Source: Liolophura sinensis (lineage: Eukaryota > Mollusca > Polyplacophora > Chitonida > Chitonidae). Taken from it: a stretch of 17,971 nucleotides of DNA. Made by a program: the position numbers and the translations under genes. Below, in pieces: positions 9,705 through 17,971 of this stretch (the stretch's first letter is position 1; each line of letters opens with the position of its first letter). Below the pieces are notes generated by a model, which made no database searches, had not been told where the DNA came from, and saw nothing but the letters and a program-made list of their open reading frames with translations. The DNA lies in contig NW_027018527.1 in assembly GCF_032854445.1 (NCBI RefSeq), positions 1 through 17,971 on the forward strand, given 5' to 3'.

Positions 9705-9823
9705 ATATAAATACCAGCTTTCCAAAACATTTGACCTGGTTAAGATATTTTCAACGGTATGTGCACTACAGAGCTTTGAACTTGGTGCTTGAGGACGGAC
9801 AAACAGACACATTTCCAAGATAG
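9705..9823 (+). other. Strong acceptor followed by 38-codon open frame to TAG (unit 4)
   Basis: The acceptor tttttcatttttcttgcag| (ending 9704) is the best in the unit and lies 200 bp after the donor at 9505. One frame stays open for 38 codons to TAG at 9821-9823 and ends GQTDTFPR. A donor-like caacg|gtatgtg at 9757 would instead give a 52-bp internal exon. The codon pair at this junction differs between units: GAA GGG in 1 and 2, CAA CGG in 3, 4 and 6, CAA GGG in 5. Another change (atataC/Aata) lies in the second codon. Protein not recognised. Confidence 0.25.
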
Positions 9824-9960
9824 GGGTACCCCAAGTTAAATTCCTCCTACTGAAAAGTTTTTGCATGTATCAAGCTGTAACTTTATGTGTGAGGTTTAGA
9901 GGTAGTAAGCATTATGTGGTGCAAAAATGATTGATTTTAAAAAAAGTTGGCTGGTGTGAT

Positions 9961-10415
9961 AGGACACAGACCCCCATTACAACTTGCGTTTTTCAGTAGG
10001 GACGATTGTAGTTCTGTGTATTTTAGGGTGTAAAGTCTTTTTTTGCTGCCAGCCTGCCGTTTTTGGTGTACAAGTGCATGCTTGGTATGAAAATGATGGA
10101 AATTGTCTAAGCTTTGCGCAGGTATGAGTTTTAATGGTGAAAGTTTGAAATTCTGGGCGAGAGGACACAAGGAGACAGGTGGTGACGAGGCTGCGAGTGA
10201 CGTCCCCTTGGCGTTGCTAGGCACCCCTCCCAGCTGCCGGCATGTAAAGGTCCAGATTTTTCCAGTCAACCTATGTCAAGATTTTTACAGCTTCTTTCTC
10301 TCAGGCTGGGCCAGGTATGCACCAAAGCTTATTGGCCTCGGAATGTTTGGGACTGAGCTACAGCGCTAAACGTTAACATTGTCGCTTATGGAAAACTAAT
10401 GGGGGTCTGTGGCCT
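9961..10415. mobile_element. Non-autonomous TIR element (MITE-like), reference copy in unit 4
   Basis: Seen: 455 bp present in four units and absent from two. The left end AGGACACAGACCCCCATTA (9961-9979) and the reverse complement of the right end (10397-10415) match at 18 of 19 bases. GAT lies on both sides (9958-9960, 10416-10418) and is single in the empty unit 5, as expected for a 3-bp target duplication; TGAT (4 bp) with slightly shorter ends also fits. Known: short inverted-repeat insertions without a transposase are usually moved in trans by a DNA transposase. The superfamily is not assigned; a 3-bp duplication would be compatible with PIF/Harbinger, CACTA or Academ-like elements, and the ends do not settle it. 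The interior is less AT-rich than the host unit and carries a TGACGTCC motif near 10198 and an 88-codon ORF (10103-10369) that I do not recognise. Confidence 0.87.
10103..10369 (+). CDS. Unrecognised 88-codon ORF inside the TIR element (unit 4 copy)
   Basis: Open from ATG to TAA with matching copies at 7205-7471 (unit 3). In unit 2 it is shortened by a base change pattern near 4535, and in unit 6 a lost G near 15684 alters the last residues. It shows no zinc finger, DDE-like pattern or other transposase feature and is far too short for one. It probably reflects the lower AT content of the element and not a gene. Confidence 0.1.
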   Translation: MSKLCAGMSFNGESLKFWARGHKETGGDEAASDVPLALLGTPPSCRHVKVQIFPVNLCQDFYSFFLSGWARYAPKLIGLGMFGTELQR

Positions 10416-10810
10416 GATCTGTCCACTTGTGCCAAAACATGTAATATGTCACTGTGTGCTCAGATTTGGCAACAGCCTGATAATATTTGGTGGGTACATC
10501 TGCGATGTAGTTTGCATTGACATGGAACTTGATTGAGCAGTTTTAAAGCTTTTTAATTCTATATTTTCCCCACATATCCATTTTGTCTAAAAATCGGCTA
10601 AAACGCTCTGTGGTCAAGGGTAGTACAGGAGTATAAACAGACTGGAACAAACACAGACAATGTTTCATTGTTCCTGGTTTTTAAAATGTCTCTTTTGGGG
10701 CTGACATTTGATAAATAATGCAAAATTTGAGTGCTGCGAGTGAAATTGGAGTATGTGGCTGATAGATAGGGTGGTGTGATTAAGGATGGTCAATAAGGCC
10801 TTGCATCACA

Positions 10811-10816
10811 TATAAG
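10811..10816 (+). promoter_or_regulatory. TATA-like box, unit 4 (reference)
   Basis: TATAAG, with a second A/T-rich motif (GGATAAAAA, about 10836). Downstream come a possible donor tag|gtaaat at 10950, a possible acceptor ctgcag|g at 10976 and AATAAA at 11078. The 25-base gap between that donor and acceptor is too short to be an intron, so at most one of the two is used. Upstream, 'ggtcaataagg' and 'gatagataggg' are A/T-rich but match no element I can name with confidence. Confidence 0.4.
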
Positions 10817-10986
10817 GGCCCAGCCTCACACAGCTGGATAAAAACACATCAGCAGATTAATTTACTTGGCTAGAGTAGTAGAGAGGGCCAGTGTGCATTT
10901 AATTTACAAACCAAGTCAGGTTCCTCCCATGTGTGCCACCACACACTAGGTAAATGTGCTTCAAATCATCCTGCAGGTCACAAAAC

Positions 10987-11070
10987 ATGAAAAACAGGCA
11001 TCTCTGCTGAAACACTGTCTGCTGTTTTGGGCATAGACTTGAAGTGGACAAGGTAAATTTTCCTCTTTAA
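10987..11070 (+). CDS. Candidate 27-codon ORF between TATA-like box and AATAAA (unit 4)
   Basis: ATG in a fair context (acaaaacATGa, A at -3) opens 27 codons rich in Cys, His and Arg, beginning MKNRHLC, and ends at TAA just before the AATAAA. If the donor-like gacaag|gtaaat at 11053 were used, the first 22 codons would end in phase 0. They could then join the exon-like segment 8259-8309 type of the next unit, also phase 0, across an intron of about 105 bp. An alternative frame opens at the acceptor (10977), runs 19 codons and stops at 11034. In units 3 and 4 the sequence reads 'ctgctgaaac' where the others read 'ctgctggaac', which changes a residue in either frame. An earlier ATG (10929) would give a 6-codon ORF. 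Not recognised; it may be non-coding. Confidence 0.15.
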
Positions 11071-11077
11071 ACTTAAA

Positions 11078-11083
11078 AATAAA
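11078..11083 (+). terminator. Candidate poly(A) signal, unit 4 (reference)
   Basis: AATAAA 42 bp after a TAG at 11034-11036 and 8 bp after a TAA at 11068-11070, followed by 'gcatgtgtatattcatt'. The layout acceptor, short open frame, stop, AATAAA, GT-rich stretch is what a terminal exon looks like, but no cDNA evidence is available. Confidence 0.43.
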
Positions 11084-12793
11084 CCACTGTAGGCATGTAG
11101 TTTTCATTGCATGTGTATATTCATTCCTCTGACAAGTTACATGTGCACTCACACAGTATGTGTGGCGTTGGAACAAAAATGATCAATTTCAAGTTTCTAG
11201 CATACATGTGAGTGTGATCTGTTGGAATATTGCCCTTGTGAAAATGAGTCTCTGCCCCACCAGGTGTCTGTTTTTCCACCAGAACATAGTACGCTGTTCC
11301 TGCGACATCTCAAAGGAGTTTTTGTTTTAGTATCTGGCCCAGTGTGGCATCCACCTCCCTGGGCAGCTGGGATTTTTTTTATGTTTCCAATGTCCTCACA
11401 CACAAGTTAGAAATTAGACAGCTACATATGTCTTTCACATCCTAGTTTAATACCTATTGAGCTTTTGTCTTGGTTTCCCTCTTTAGATCTTGTCTCCCAA
11501 ACATGGCGTCAGTGAACTTTGCCTGGTTTATGCATATATTGAACTGGGATCTACCTAGGTGAGTGGGGTCTGCTAGCCGTTCAGCTTCCTCAAAGGCCTG
11601 ACCATTCGGATGCAGTCTTCGACTCCTTTGGCCGACCTAGAATCCCCGTCATTGGTCCGGTACTACACCATGACACATACCCCTCCGGCCCCCCCACCCC
11701 TCCAACCGGGGAAACGTCACAGGTTTCTCATATATGTACGGACAGTTTGAATGTCCATTCCTCATGCCCACCCAGCAACACCCAGTGTGGAACCTGATTA
11801 CGGATGTAATTTCTCACTGATTATTTGAGGATTTCTGTGTTGTTACAGGTTAAAAAGTATAGCTTTTCCCCTCTTCTTGGGTCCCTTCAACATGTCTTGG
11901 GAGGGTTGCCTTGCTGACTGTCTGAATGACCAATGTGCATGTACTGTGTGGCTTTATTTTTGTAAGTGGCAAATTCATATTTCTCCCCTCTACTTATCTC
12001 TTGTAGATGCCAGTGTCACACTTTGGTGTTTGTTATGTGGAAAGTACTAATTTAGTCTGAGGCAACAACACAGGTGGTGGGATTCTTTTGCACTGTGAGT
12101 TGAGGTAAGCCAGCCAACCAATGGCAGCCATGGGGGAGACGGGAAAGGGGGGTAGTGTGTGTGTGGGGGGGAGTGGGTGATCTTTTAAAGGGTTTTATCA
12201 TGTGAATCACTATGTAAAAGGGATACTAGTCTTTTCTTTAGCCCTATCCATGGAAACTCTGCCTATGAGCATTTCTATATCAATTTGGATGCATATGTTT
12301 ACTTTGATGGTGATCAAAATGTACTTTTCTGGAATTTTGAAACTCCGCTTTGCTACCCACTTGTATCACTTTAAGTCAAATTTTGCACAAAGTTGCTAAA
12401 AGGTATGTCCTATATTTGCTAAGTGAATTGTCAGATAAATTACCTGTCTTTTGATATATATTTTGACACTTTTGGCTTTTAAGTATTTTCTTAACACTGC
12501 TGTAAACAAGAAAATCTACTTGAAAATCCATAATTTTCTAAATGTTTGTCAATGGAAAATGTAAAATACTTTGTCATTGGAATTTTTTCATTTTTCTTGC
12601 AGATATACATACCAGCTTTCCAAAACATTTGACCTGGTTAAGATATTTTCAAGGGTATGTGCACTACAGAGCTTTGAACTTGGTGCTTGAGGACGGACAA
12701 ACAGACACATTTCCAAGATAGGGGTACCCCAAGTTAAATTCCTCCTACTGAAAAGTTTTTGCATGTATCAAGCTGTAACTTTATGTGTGAGGT

Positions 12794-12982
12794 TTAGAGG
12801 TAGTAAGCATTATGTGGTGCAAAAATGATTGATTTTAAAAAAAGTTGGCTGGTGTGATCTGTCCACTTGTGCCAAAACATGTAATATGTCACTGTGTGCT
12901 CAGATTTGGCAGCAGCCTGATAATATTTGGTGGGTACATCTGCGATGTGGTTTGCATTGACATGGAACTTGATTGAGCAGTT
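12794..12982 (-). other. Minus-strand open frame spanning the empty insertion site (unit 5)
   Basis: From the TAA at 12985-12983 (minus strand) to the TAA at 12796-12794 there are 62 sense codons, without an ATG near the start. They include the aromatic-rich stretch YYMFWHKWTD just before the GAT site. In long units the TIR element cuts this frame and adds five codons before a stop. A 62-codon open stretch is expected by chance in a region this size, so this is recorded as an observation only. Confidence 0.1.
12854..12860. other. Empty insertion site of the TIR element (unit 5)
   Basis: Sequence gtGATct with one GAT at the exact place where the long units have GAT-element-GAT. This precise pre-insertion form is the best evidence that the 455-bp segment is an insertion and not a deletion in the short units. 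A precise loss by conversion with an empty unit cannot be excluded. Confidence 0.85.
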
Positions 12983-13250
12983 TTAAAGCTTTTTAATTCT
13001 ATATTTTCCCCACATATCCATTTTGTCTAAAAATCGGCTAAAACGCTCTGTGGTCAAGGGTAGTACAGGAGTATAAACAGACTGGAACAAACACAGACAA
13101 TGTTTCATTGTTCCTGGTTTTTAAAATGTCTCTTTTGGGGCTGACATTTGATAAATAATGCAAAATTTGAGTGCTGCGAGTGAAATTGGAGTATGTGGCT
13201 GATAGATAGGGTGGTGTGATTAAGGATGGTCAATAAGGCCTTGCATCACA

Positions 13251-13256
13251 TATAAG
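13251..13256 (+). promoter_or_regulatory. TATA-like box, unit 5
   Basis: TATAAG, 267 bp before AATAAA at 13518. In this unit the upstream flank lacks the TIR element, so any promoter here has 455 bp less between it and the preceding exon-like segment. Confidence 0.38.
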
Positions 13257-13517
13257 GGCCCAGCCTCACACAGCTGGATAAAAACACATCAGCAGATTAA
13301 TTTACTTGGCTAGAGTAGTAGAGAGGGCCAGTGTGCATTTAATTTACAAACCAAGTCAGGTTCCTCCCATGTGTGCCACCACACACTAGGTAAATGTGCT
13401 TCAAATCATCCTGCAGGTCACAAAACATGAAAAACAGGCACCTCTGCTGGAACACTGTCTGCTGTTTTGGGCATAGACTTGAAGTGGACAAGGTAAATTT
13501 TCCTCTTTAAACTTAAA

Positions 13518-13523
13518 AATAAA
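13518..13523 (+). terminator. Candidate poly(A) signal, unit 5
   Basis: AATAAA in identical context to unit 4, 48 bp before the unit boundary. Confidence 0.42.
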
Positions 13524-15295
13524 CCACTGTAGGCATGTAGTTTTCATTGCATGTGTATATTCATTCCTCTGACAAGTTACATGTGCACTCACACAGTATG
13601 TGTGGCGTTGGAACAAAAATGATCAATTTCAAGTTTCTAGCATACATGTGAGTGTGATCTGTTGGAATATTGCCCTTGTGAAAATGAGTCTCTGCCCCAC
13701 CAGGTGTCTGTTTTTCCACCAGAACATAGTACGCTGTTCCTGCGACATCTCAAGGAGTTTTTGTTTTAGTATCTGGCCCAGTGTGGCATCCACCTCCCTG
13801 GGCAACTGGGATTTTTTTTATGTTTCCAATGTCCTCACACACAAGTTAGAAATTAGACAGCTACATATGTCTTTCACATCCTAGTTTAATACCTATTGAG
13901 CTTTTGTCTTGGTTTCCCTCTTTAGATCTTGTCTCCCAAACATGGCGTCAGTGAACTTTGCCTGGTTTATGCATATATTGAACTGGGATCTACCTAGGTG
14001 AGTGGGGTCTGCTAGCCGTTCAGCTTCCTCAAAGGCCTGACCATTCGGATGCAGTCTTCCACTCCCTTGGCCGACCTAGAATCCCCGTCATTGGTCCGGT
14101 ACTACACCATGACACATACCCCTCCGGCCCCCCCACCCCCCCAACCGGGGAAACGTCACAGGTTTCTCATATATGTACGGACAGTTTGAATGTCCATTCC
14201 TCATGCCCACCCAGCAACACCCAGTGTGGAACCTGATTACAGATGTAATTTCTCACTGATTATTTGAGGATTTCTGTGTTGTTACAGGTTAAAAAGTATA
14301 GCTTTTCCCCTCTTCTTGGGTCCCTTCAACATGTCTTGGGAGGGTTGCCTTGCTGACTGTCTGAATGACCAATGTGCATGTACTGTGTGGCTTTATTTTT
14401 GTAAGTGGCAAATTCATATTTCTCCCCTCTACTTATCTCTTGTAGATGCCAGTGTCACACTTTGGTGTTTGTTATGTGGAAAGTACTAATTTAGTCTGAG
14501 GCAACAACACAGGTGGTGGGATTCTTTTGCACTGTGAGTTGAGGTAAGCCAGCCAACCAATGGCAGCCATGGGGGAGACGGGAAAGGGGGGTAGTGTGTG
14601 TGTGGGGGGGAGTGGGTGATCTTTTAAAGGGTTTCATCATGTGAATCACTATGTAAAAGGGATACTAGTCTTTTCTTTAGCCCTATCCATGGAAACTGTG
14701 CCTATGAGCATTTCTATATCAATTTGGATGCATATGTTTACTTTGATGGTGATCAAAATGTACTTTTCTGGAATTTTGAAACTCCGCTTTGCTACCCACC
14801 TGTATCACTTTAAGTCAAATTTTGCACAAAGTTGCTAAAAGGTATGTCCTATATTTGCTAAGTGAATTGTCAGATAAATTACCTGTCTTTTGATATATAT
14901 TTTGACACTTTTGGCTTTTAAGTATTTTCTTAACACTGCTGTAAACAAGAAAATCTACTTGAAAATCCATAATTTCTAAATGTTTGTCAATGGAAATGTA
15001 AAATACTTTGTCATTGAATTTTTTCATTTTTCTTGCAGATATACATACCAGCTTTCCAAAACATTTGGACCTGGTTAAGATATTTTCAACGGTATGTGCA
15101 ACTACAGAGCTTTGAACTTGGTGCTTGAGGACGGACAAACAGACACATTTCCAAGATAGGGGTACCCCAAGTTAAATTCCTCCTACTGAAAAGTTTTTGC
15201 ATGTATCAAGCTGTAACTTTATGTGTGGGTTTAGAGGTAGTAAGCATTATGTGGTGCAAAAATGATTGATTTTAAAAAAAGTTGGCTGGTGTGAT

Positions 15296-15748
15296 AGGAC
15301 ACAGACCCCCATTACAACTTGCGTTTTTCAGTAGGACGATTGTAGTTCTGTGTATTTTAGGGTGTAAAGTCTTTTTTTGCTGCCAGCCTGCCGTTTTTAG
15401 TGTACAAGTGCATGCTTGGTATGAAAATGATGGAAATTGTCTAAGCTTTGCGCAGGTATGAGTTTTAATGGTGAAAGTTTGAAATTCTGGGCGAGAGGAC
15501 ACAAGGAGACAGGTGGTGACGAGGCTGCGAGTGACGTCCCCTTGGCGTTGCTAGGCACCCCTCCCAGCTGCCGGCATGTAAAGGTCCAGATTTTTCCAGT
15601 CAACCTATGTCAAGATTTTTACAGCTTCTTTCTCTCAGGCTGGGCCAGGTATGCACCAAAGCTTATTGGCCTCGGAATGTTTGGACTGAGCTACAGCGCT
15701 AAACGTTAACATTGTCGCTTATGGAAAACTAATGGGGGTCTGTGGCCT
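15296..15748. mobile_element. Non-autonomous TIR element (MITE-like), copy in unit 6
   Basis: Insertion of 453 bp between GAT at 15293-15295 and GAT at 15749-15751. It matches the unit 4 copy apart from lost G's near 15334 and 15684; the second breaks the internal plus-strand ORF near its end. Confidence 0.87.
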
Positions 15749-16142
15749 GATCTGTCCACTTGTGCCAAAACATGTAATATGTCACTGTGTTGCTCAGATT
15801 TGGCAACAGCCTGATAATATTTGGTGGGTACATCTGCGATGTAGTTTGCATTGACATGGAACTTGATTGAGCAGTTTTAAAGCTTTTAATTCTATATTTT
15901 CCCCACATATCCATTTTGTCTAAAAATCGGCTAAAACGCTCTGTGGTCAAGGGTAGTACAGGAGTATAAACAGACTGGAACAAACACAGACAATGTTTCA
16001 TTGTTCCTGGTTTTTAAAAATGTCTCTTTTGGGCTGACATTTGATAAATAATGCAAAATTTGAGTGCTGCGAGTGAAATTGGAGTATGTGGCTGATAGAT
16101 AGGGTGGTGTGATTAAGGATGGTCAATAGGCCTTGCATCACA

Positions 16143-16148
16143 TATAAG
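16143..16148 (+). promoter_or_regulatory. TATA-like box, unit 6
   Basis: TATAAG at the equivalent position. The flank just upstream has lost one A ('gtcaataggcc' near 16122) compared with the other units. Confidence 0.35.
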
Positions 16149-16410
16149 GGCCCAGCCTCACACAGCTGGATAAAAACACATCAGCAGATTAATTTACTTG
16201 GCTAGAGTAGTAGAGAGGGCCAGTGTGCATTTAATTTACAAACCAAGTCAGGTTCCTCCCATGTGTGCCACCACACACTAGGTAAATGTGCTTCAAATCA
16301 TCCTGCAGGTCACAAAACATGAAAAACAGGCATCTCTGCTGGAAACACTGTCTGCTGGTTTGGGCATAGACTTGAAGTGGACAAGGTAAATTTTCCTCTT
16401 TAAACTTAAA

Positions 16411-16416
16411 AATAAA
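16411..16416 (+). terminator. Candidate poly(A) signal, unit 6
   Basis: AATAAA; upstream the unit has a private 'ctgctggtttggg' in place of 'ctgctgttttggg' near 16352. Confidence 0.4.
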
Positions 16417-16464
16417 CCACTGTAGGCATGTAGTTTTTCATTGCATGTGTATATTCATTCCTCT

Positions 16465-17971
16465 GACAAGTTACATGTGCACTCACACAGTATGTGTGGC
16501 GTTGGAACAAAAATGATCAATTTCAAGTTTCTAGCATACATGTGAGTGTGATCTGTTGGAATATTGCCCTTGTGAAAATGAGTCTCTGCCCCACCAGGTG
16601 TCTGTTTTTCCACCAGAACATAGTACGCTGTTCTGCGACATCTCAAGGAGTTTTTGTTTTAGTATCTGGCCCAGTGTGGCATCCACCTCCCTGGGCAACT
16701 GGGATTTTTTTTATGTTTCCAATGTCCTCACACACAAGTTAGAAATTAGACAGCTACATATGTCTTTCACATCCTAGTTTAATACCTATTGAGCTTTTGT
16801 CTTGGTTTCCCTCTTTAGATCTTGTCTCCAAACATGGCGTCAGTGAACTTTTGCCTGGTTTATGCATATATTGAACTGGGATCTACCTAGGTGAGTGGGG
16901 TCTGCTAGCCGTTCAGCTTCCTCAAAGGCCTGACCATTCGGATGCAGTCTTCCACTCCCTTGGCCGACCTAGAATCCCCGTCATTGGTCCGGTACTACAA
17001 CCATGACACATACCCCTCCGGCCCCCCCACCCCCCCAACCGGGGAAACGTCACAGGTTTCTCATAATATGTACGGACAGTTTGAATGTCCCATTCCTCAT
17101 GCCCACCCAGCAACACCCAGTGTGGAACCTGATTACGGATGTAATTTCTCACTGATTATTTGAGGATTTCTGTGTTGTTACAGGTTAAAAAGTATATGCT
17201 TTTCCCCTCTTCTTGGGTCCCTTCAACATGTCTTGGGAGGGTTGCCTTGCTGACTGTCTGAATGACCAATGTGGCATGTACTGTGTGGCTTTATTTTTGT
17301 AAGTGGCAAATTCATATTCTCCCCTCTACTTATCTCTTGTAGATGCCAGTGTCACACTTTGGTGTTTGTTATGTGGAAAGTACTAATTAGTCTGAGGCAA
17401 CAACACAGGTGGTGGGATTCTTTTGCACTGTGAGTTGAGGTAAGCCAGCCAACCAATGGCAGCCATGGGGGAGACGGGAAAGGGGGGTAGTGTTGTGTGT
17501 GGGGGGGAGTGGGTGATCTTTTAAAGGGTTTTATCATGTGAATCACTATGTAAAAGGGATACTAGTCTTTTCTTTAGCCCTATCCATGGAAACTCTGCCT
17601 ACTGAGCATTTCTATATCAATTTGGATGCATATGTTTACTTTGATGGTGATCAAAATGTACTTTTCTGGAATTTTGAAACTCCGCTTTGCTACCCACTTG
17701 TATCACTTTAAGTCAAATTTTGCACAAAGTTGCTAAAAGGTATGTCCTATATTTGCTAAGTGAATTGTCAGATAAATTACCTGTCTTTTGATATATATTT
17801 TGACACTTTTGGCTTTTAAGTATTTTCTTAACACTGCTGTAAACAAGAAAATCTACTTGAAAATCCATAATTTTCTAAATGTTTGTCAATGGAAAATGTA
17901 AAATACTTTGTCATTGGAATTTTTTCATTTTTCTTGCAGATATAAATACCAGCTTTCCAAAACATTTGACC
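16465..17971 (+). repeat. Array unit 7, truncated by window end
   Basis: The first 1,507 bp of a seventh copy, ending inside the exon-like segment that follows the strong acceptor at about 17940, so its length class cannot be known. It has the highest density of one-base indels in the window, spread over most of its length and mostly absent from every other unit. Its substitution markers are a mosaic of those of units 2/6, 4 and 5. Confidence 0.96.

Larger units (their letters stand above)
8233..11130 (+). repeat. Array unit 4, long form (2,898 bp), reference copy
   Basis: Clean copy used here as the reference for internal features. The insertion is at 9961-10415. It carries markers seen in only some units: 'ttcgactcct' near 8721 (also unit 5), 'aaactctgcc' near 9356 (units 5 and 7) and 'atataaatacc' near 9706 (unit 7). 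Confidence 0.97.
11131..13570 (+). repeat. Array unit 5, short form (2,440 bp)
   Basis: Clean copy without the insertion. The empty site reads ggtgtGATctgtcc, with GAT once at 12856-12858. Outside the missing insertion it follows unit 4 closely on its left side ('ttcgactcct', 'aaactctgcc'). It has its own variants 'cacttgtatc' near 12359 (shared with unit 7), 'tttcaaggg' near 12648, 'ggcagcagcc' near 12908 and 'gcacctctg' near 13438. Confidence 0.97.
13571..16464 (+). repeat. Array unit 6, long form (2,894 bp)
   Basis: Copy with the insertion at 15296-15748. It shares 'tcaaggag' and 'gcaactggg' with units 2 and 7 and 'gggtttcatc' with unit 3. From about 14970 onward it gains many private one-base indels (lost T near 14975, lost A near 14994, lost G near 15017, extra G near 15067, extra A near 15100), while its left half is clean. 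Confidence 0.97.

Noticed and set aside
10110-10121. AGCTTTGCGCAG inside the TIR element matches the first 12 bases of the U4 spliceosomal RNA
   Set aside because: The match stops at once; the next bases (gtatgag) do not follow U4 and no further U4 structure or Sm site is present. A 12-base chance match is likely.
9961-10415. Solo LTR or SINE as an alternative identity for the insertion
   Set aside because: The ends are inverted repeats without TG...CA termini, there is no A-rich tail or RNA polymerase III A/B box recognised, and the duplication is only 3-4 bp.
10950-10976. Intron between tag|gtaaat and ctgcag|g
   Set aside because: It would be about 27 bp, too short for splicing; at most one of the two sites is functional.
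14815-15138. Minus-strand 107-codon ORF seen only in unit 6
   Set aside because: It depends on private one-base indels in a noisy stretch; the clean units 3-5 do not have it.
1-17971. CRISPR array or bacterial operon explanation for the regular repeats
   Set aside because: The repeat period is thousands of bases with no unique spacers, and there are no ribosome binding sites or long ORFs.

Overview
The whole window is one head-to-tail tandem array. The same segment recurs seven times in direct orientation, starting at 1, 2441, 5337, 8233, 11131, 13571 and 16465; the last copy is cut by the window end. Units come in two lengths. Units 1 and 5 are 2,440 bp; units 2, 3, 4 and 6 are about 2,895 bp. 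The difference is one insertion of about 455 bp with 19-bp terminal inverted repeats, flanked by a 3-bp duplication (GAT) that is single in the clean short unit (12856-12858). By eye, units 3 and 4 differ at about a dozen positions, roughly 99.5% identity. No sequence lies outside the array, so neither its edge nor its total copy number can be seen.

The DNA looks eukaryotic and most likely animal, possibly vertebrate. It is AT-rich, has few CpGs and no long bacterial-type ORFs. It contains polypyrimidine-AG acceptors, AG|GTGAGT and AG|GTATGT type donors, a TATA-like box and an AATAAA signal. Placing it in fish is a guess from the compact spacing and the small inverted-repeat element; it is not shown by the sequence.

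Each unit, in unit order from 'gacaagttac', holds: (1) about 440 bp with weak exon-like segments and a good acceptor/donor pair around 'aacATGG'; (2) a C-rich tract that is a G-quadruplex candidate on the minus strand; (3) an exon-like segment and a short 'mini-intron'; (4) a CCAAT box, a G-rich quadruplex candidate on the plus strand and TTTTAAA; (5) a 65-codon ORF intact in six units; (6) a strong acceptor followed by a 38-codon open frame; (7) the insertion, or its empty site; (8) a TATA-like box, a short ORF and AATAAA about 270 bp downstream. No known protein, rRNA, tRNA or snRNA was recognised. Differences between units fall in putative exons as readily as elsewhere, so coding status is unproven. 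A non-coding transcript, a decayed duplicated gene and a transcribed megasatellite all remain possible.

One-base indels are crowded in units 1, 2, late 6 and 7 and are rare in units 3-5. That pattern resembles residual long-read consensus error, so units 3-5 were used as the reference.
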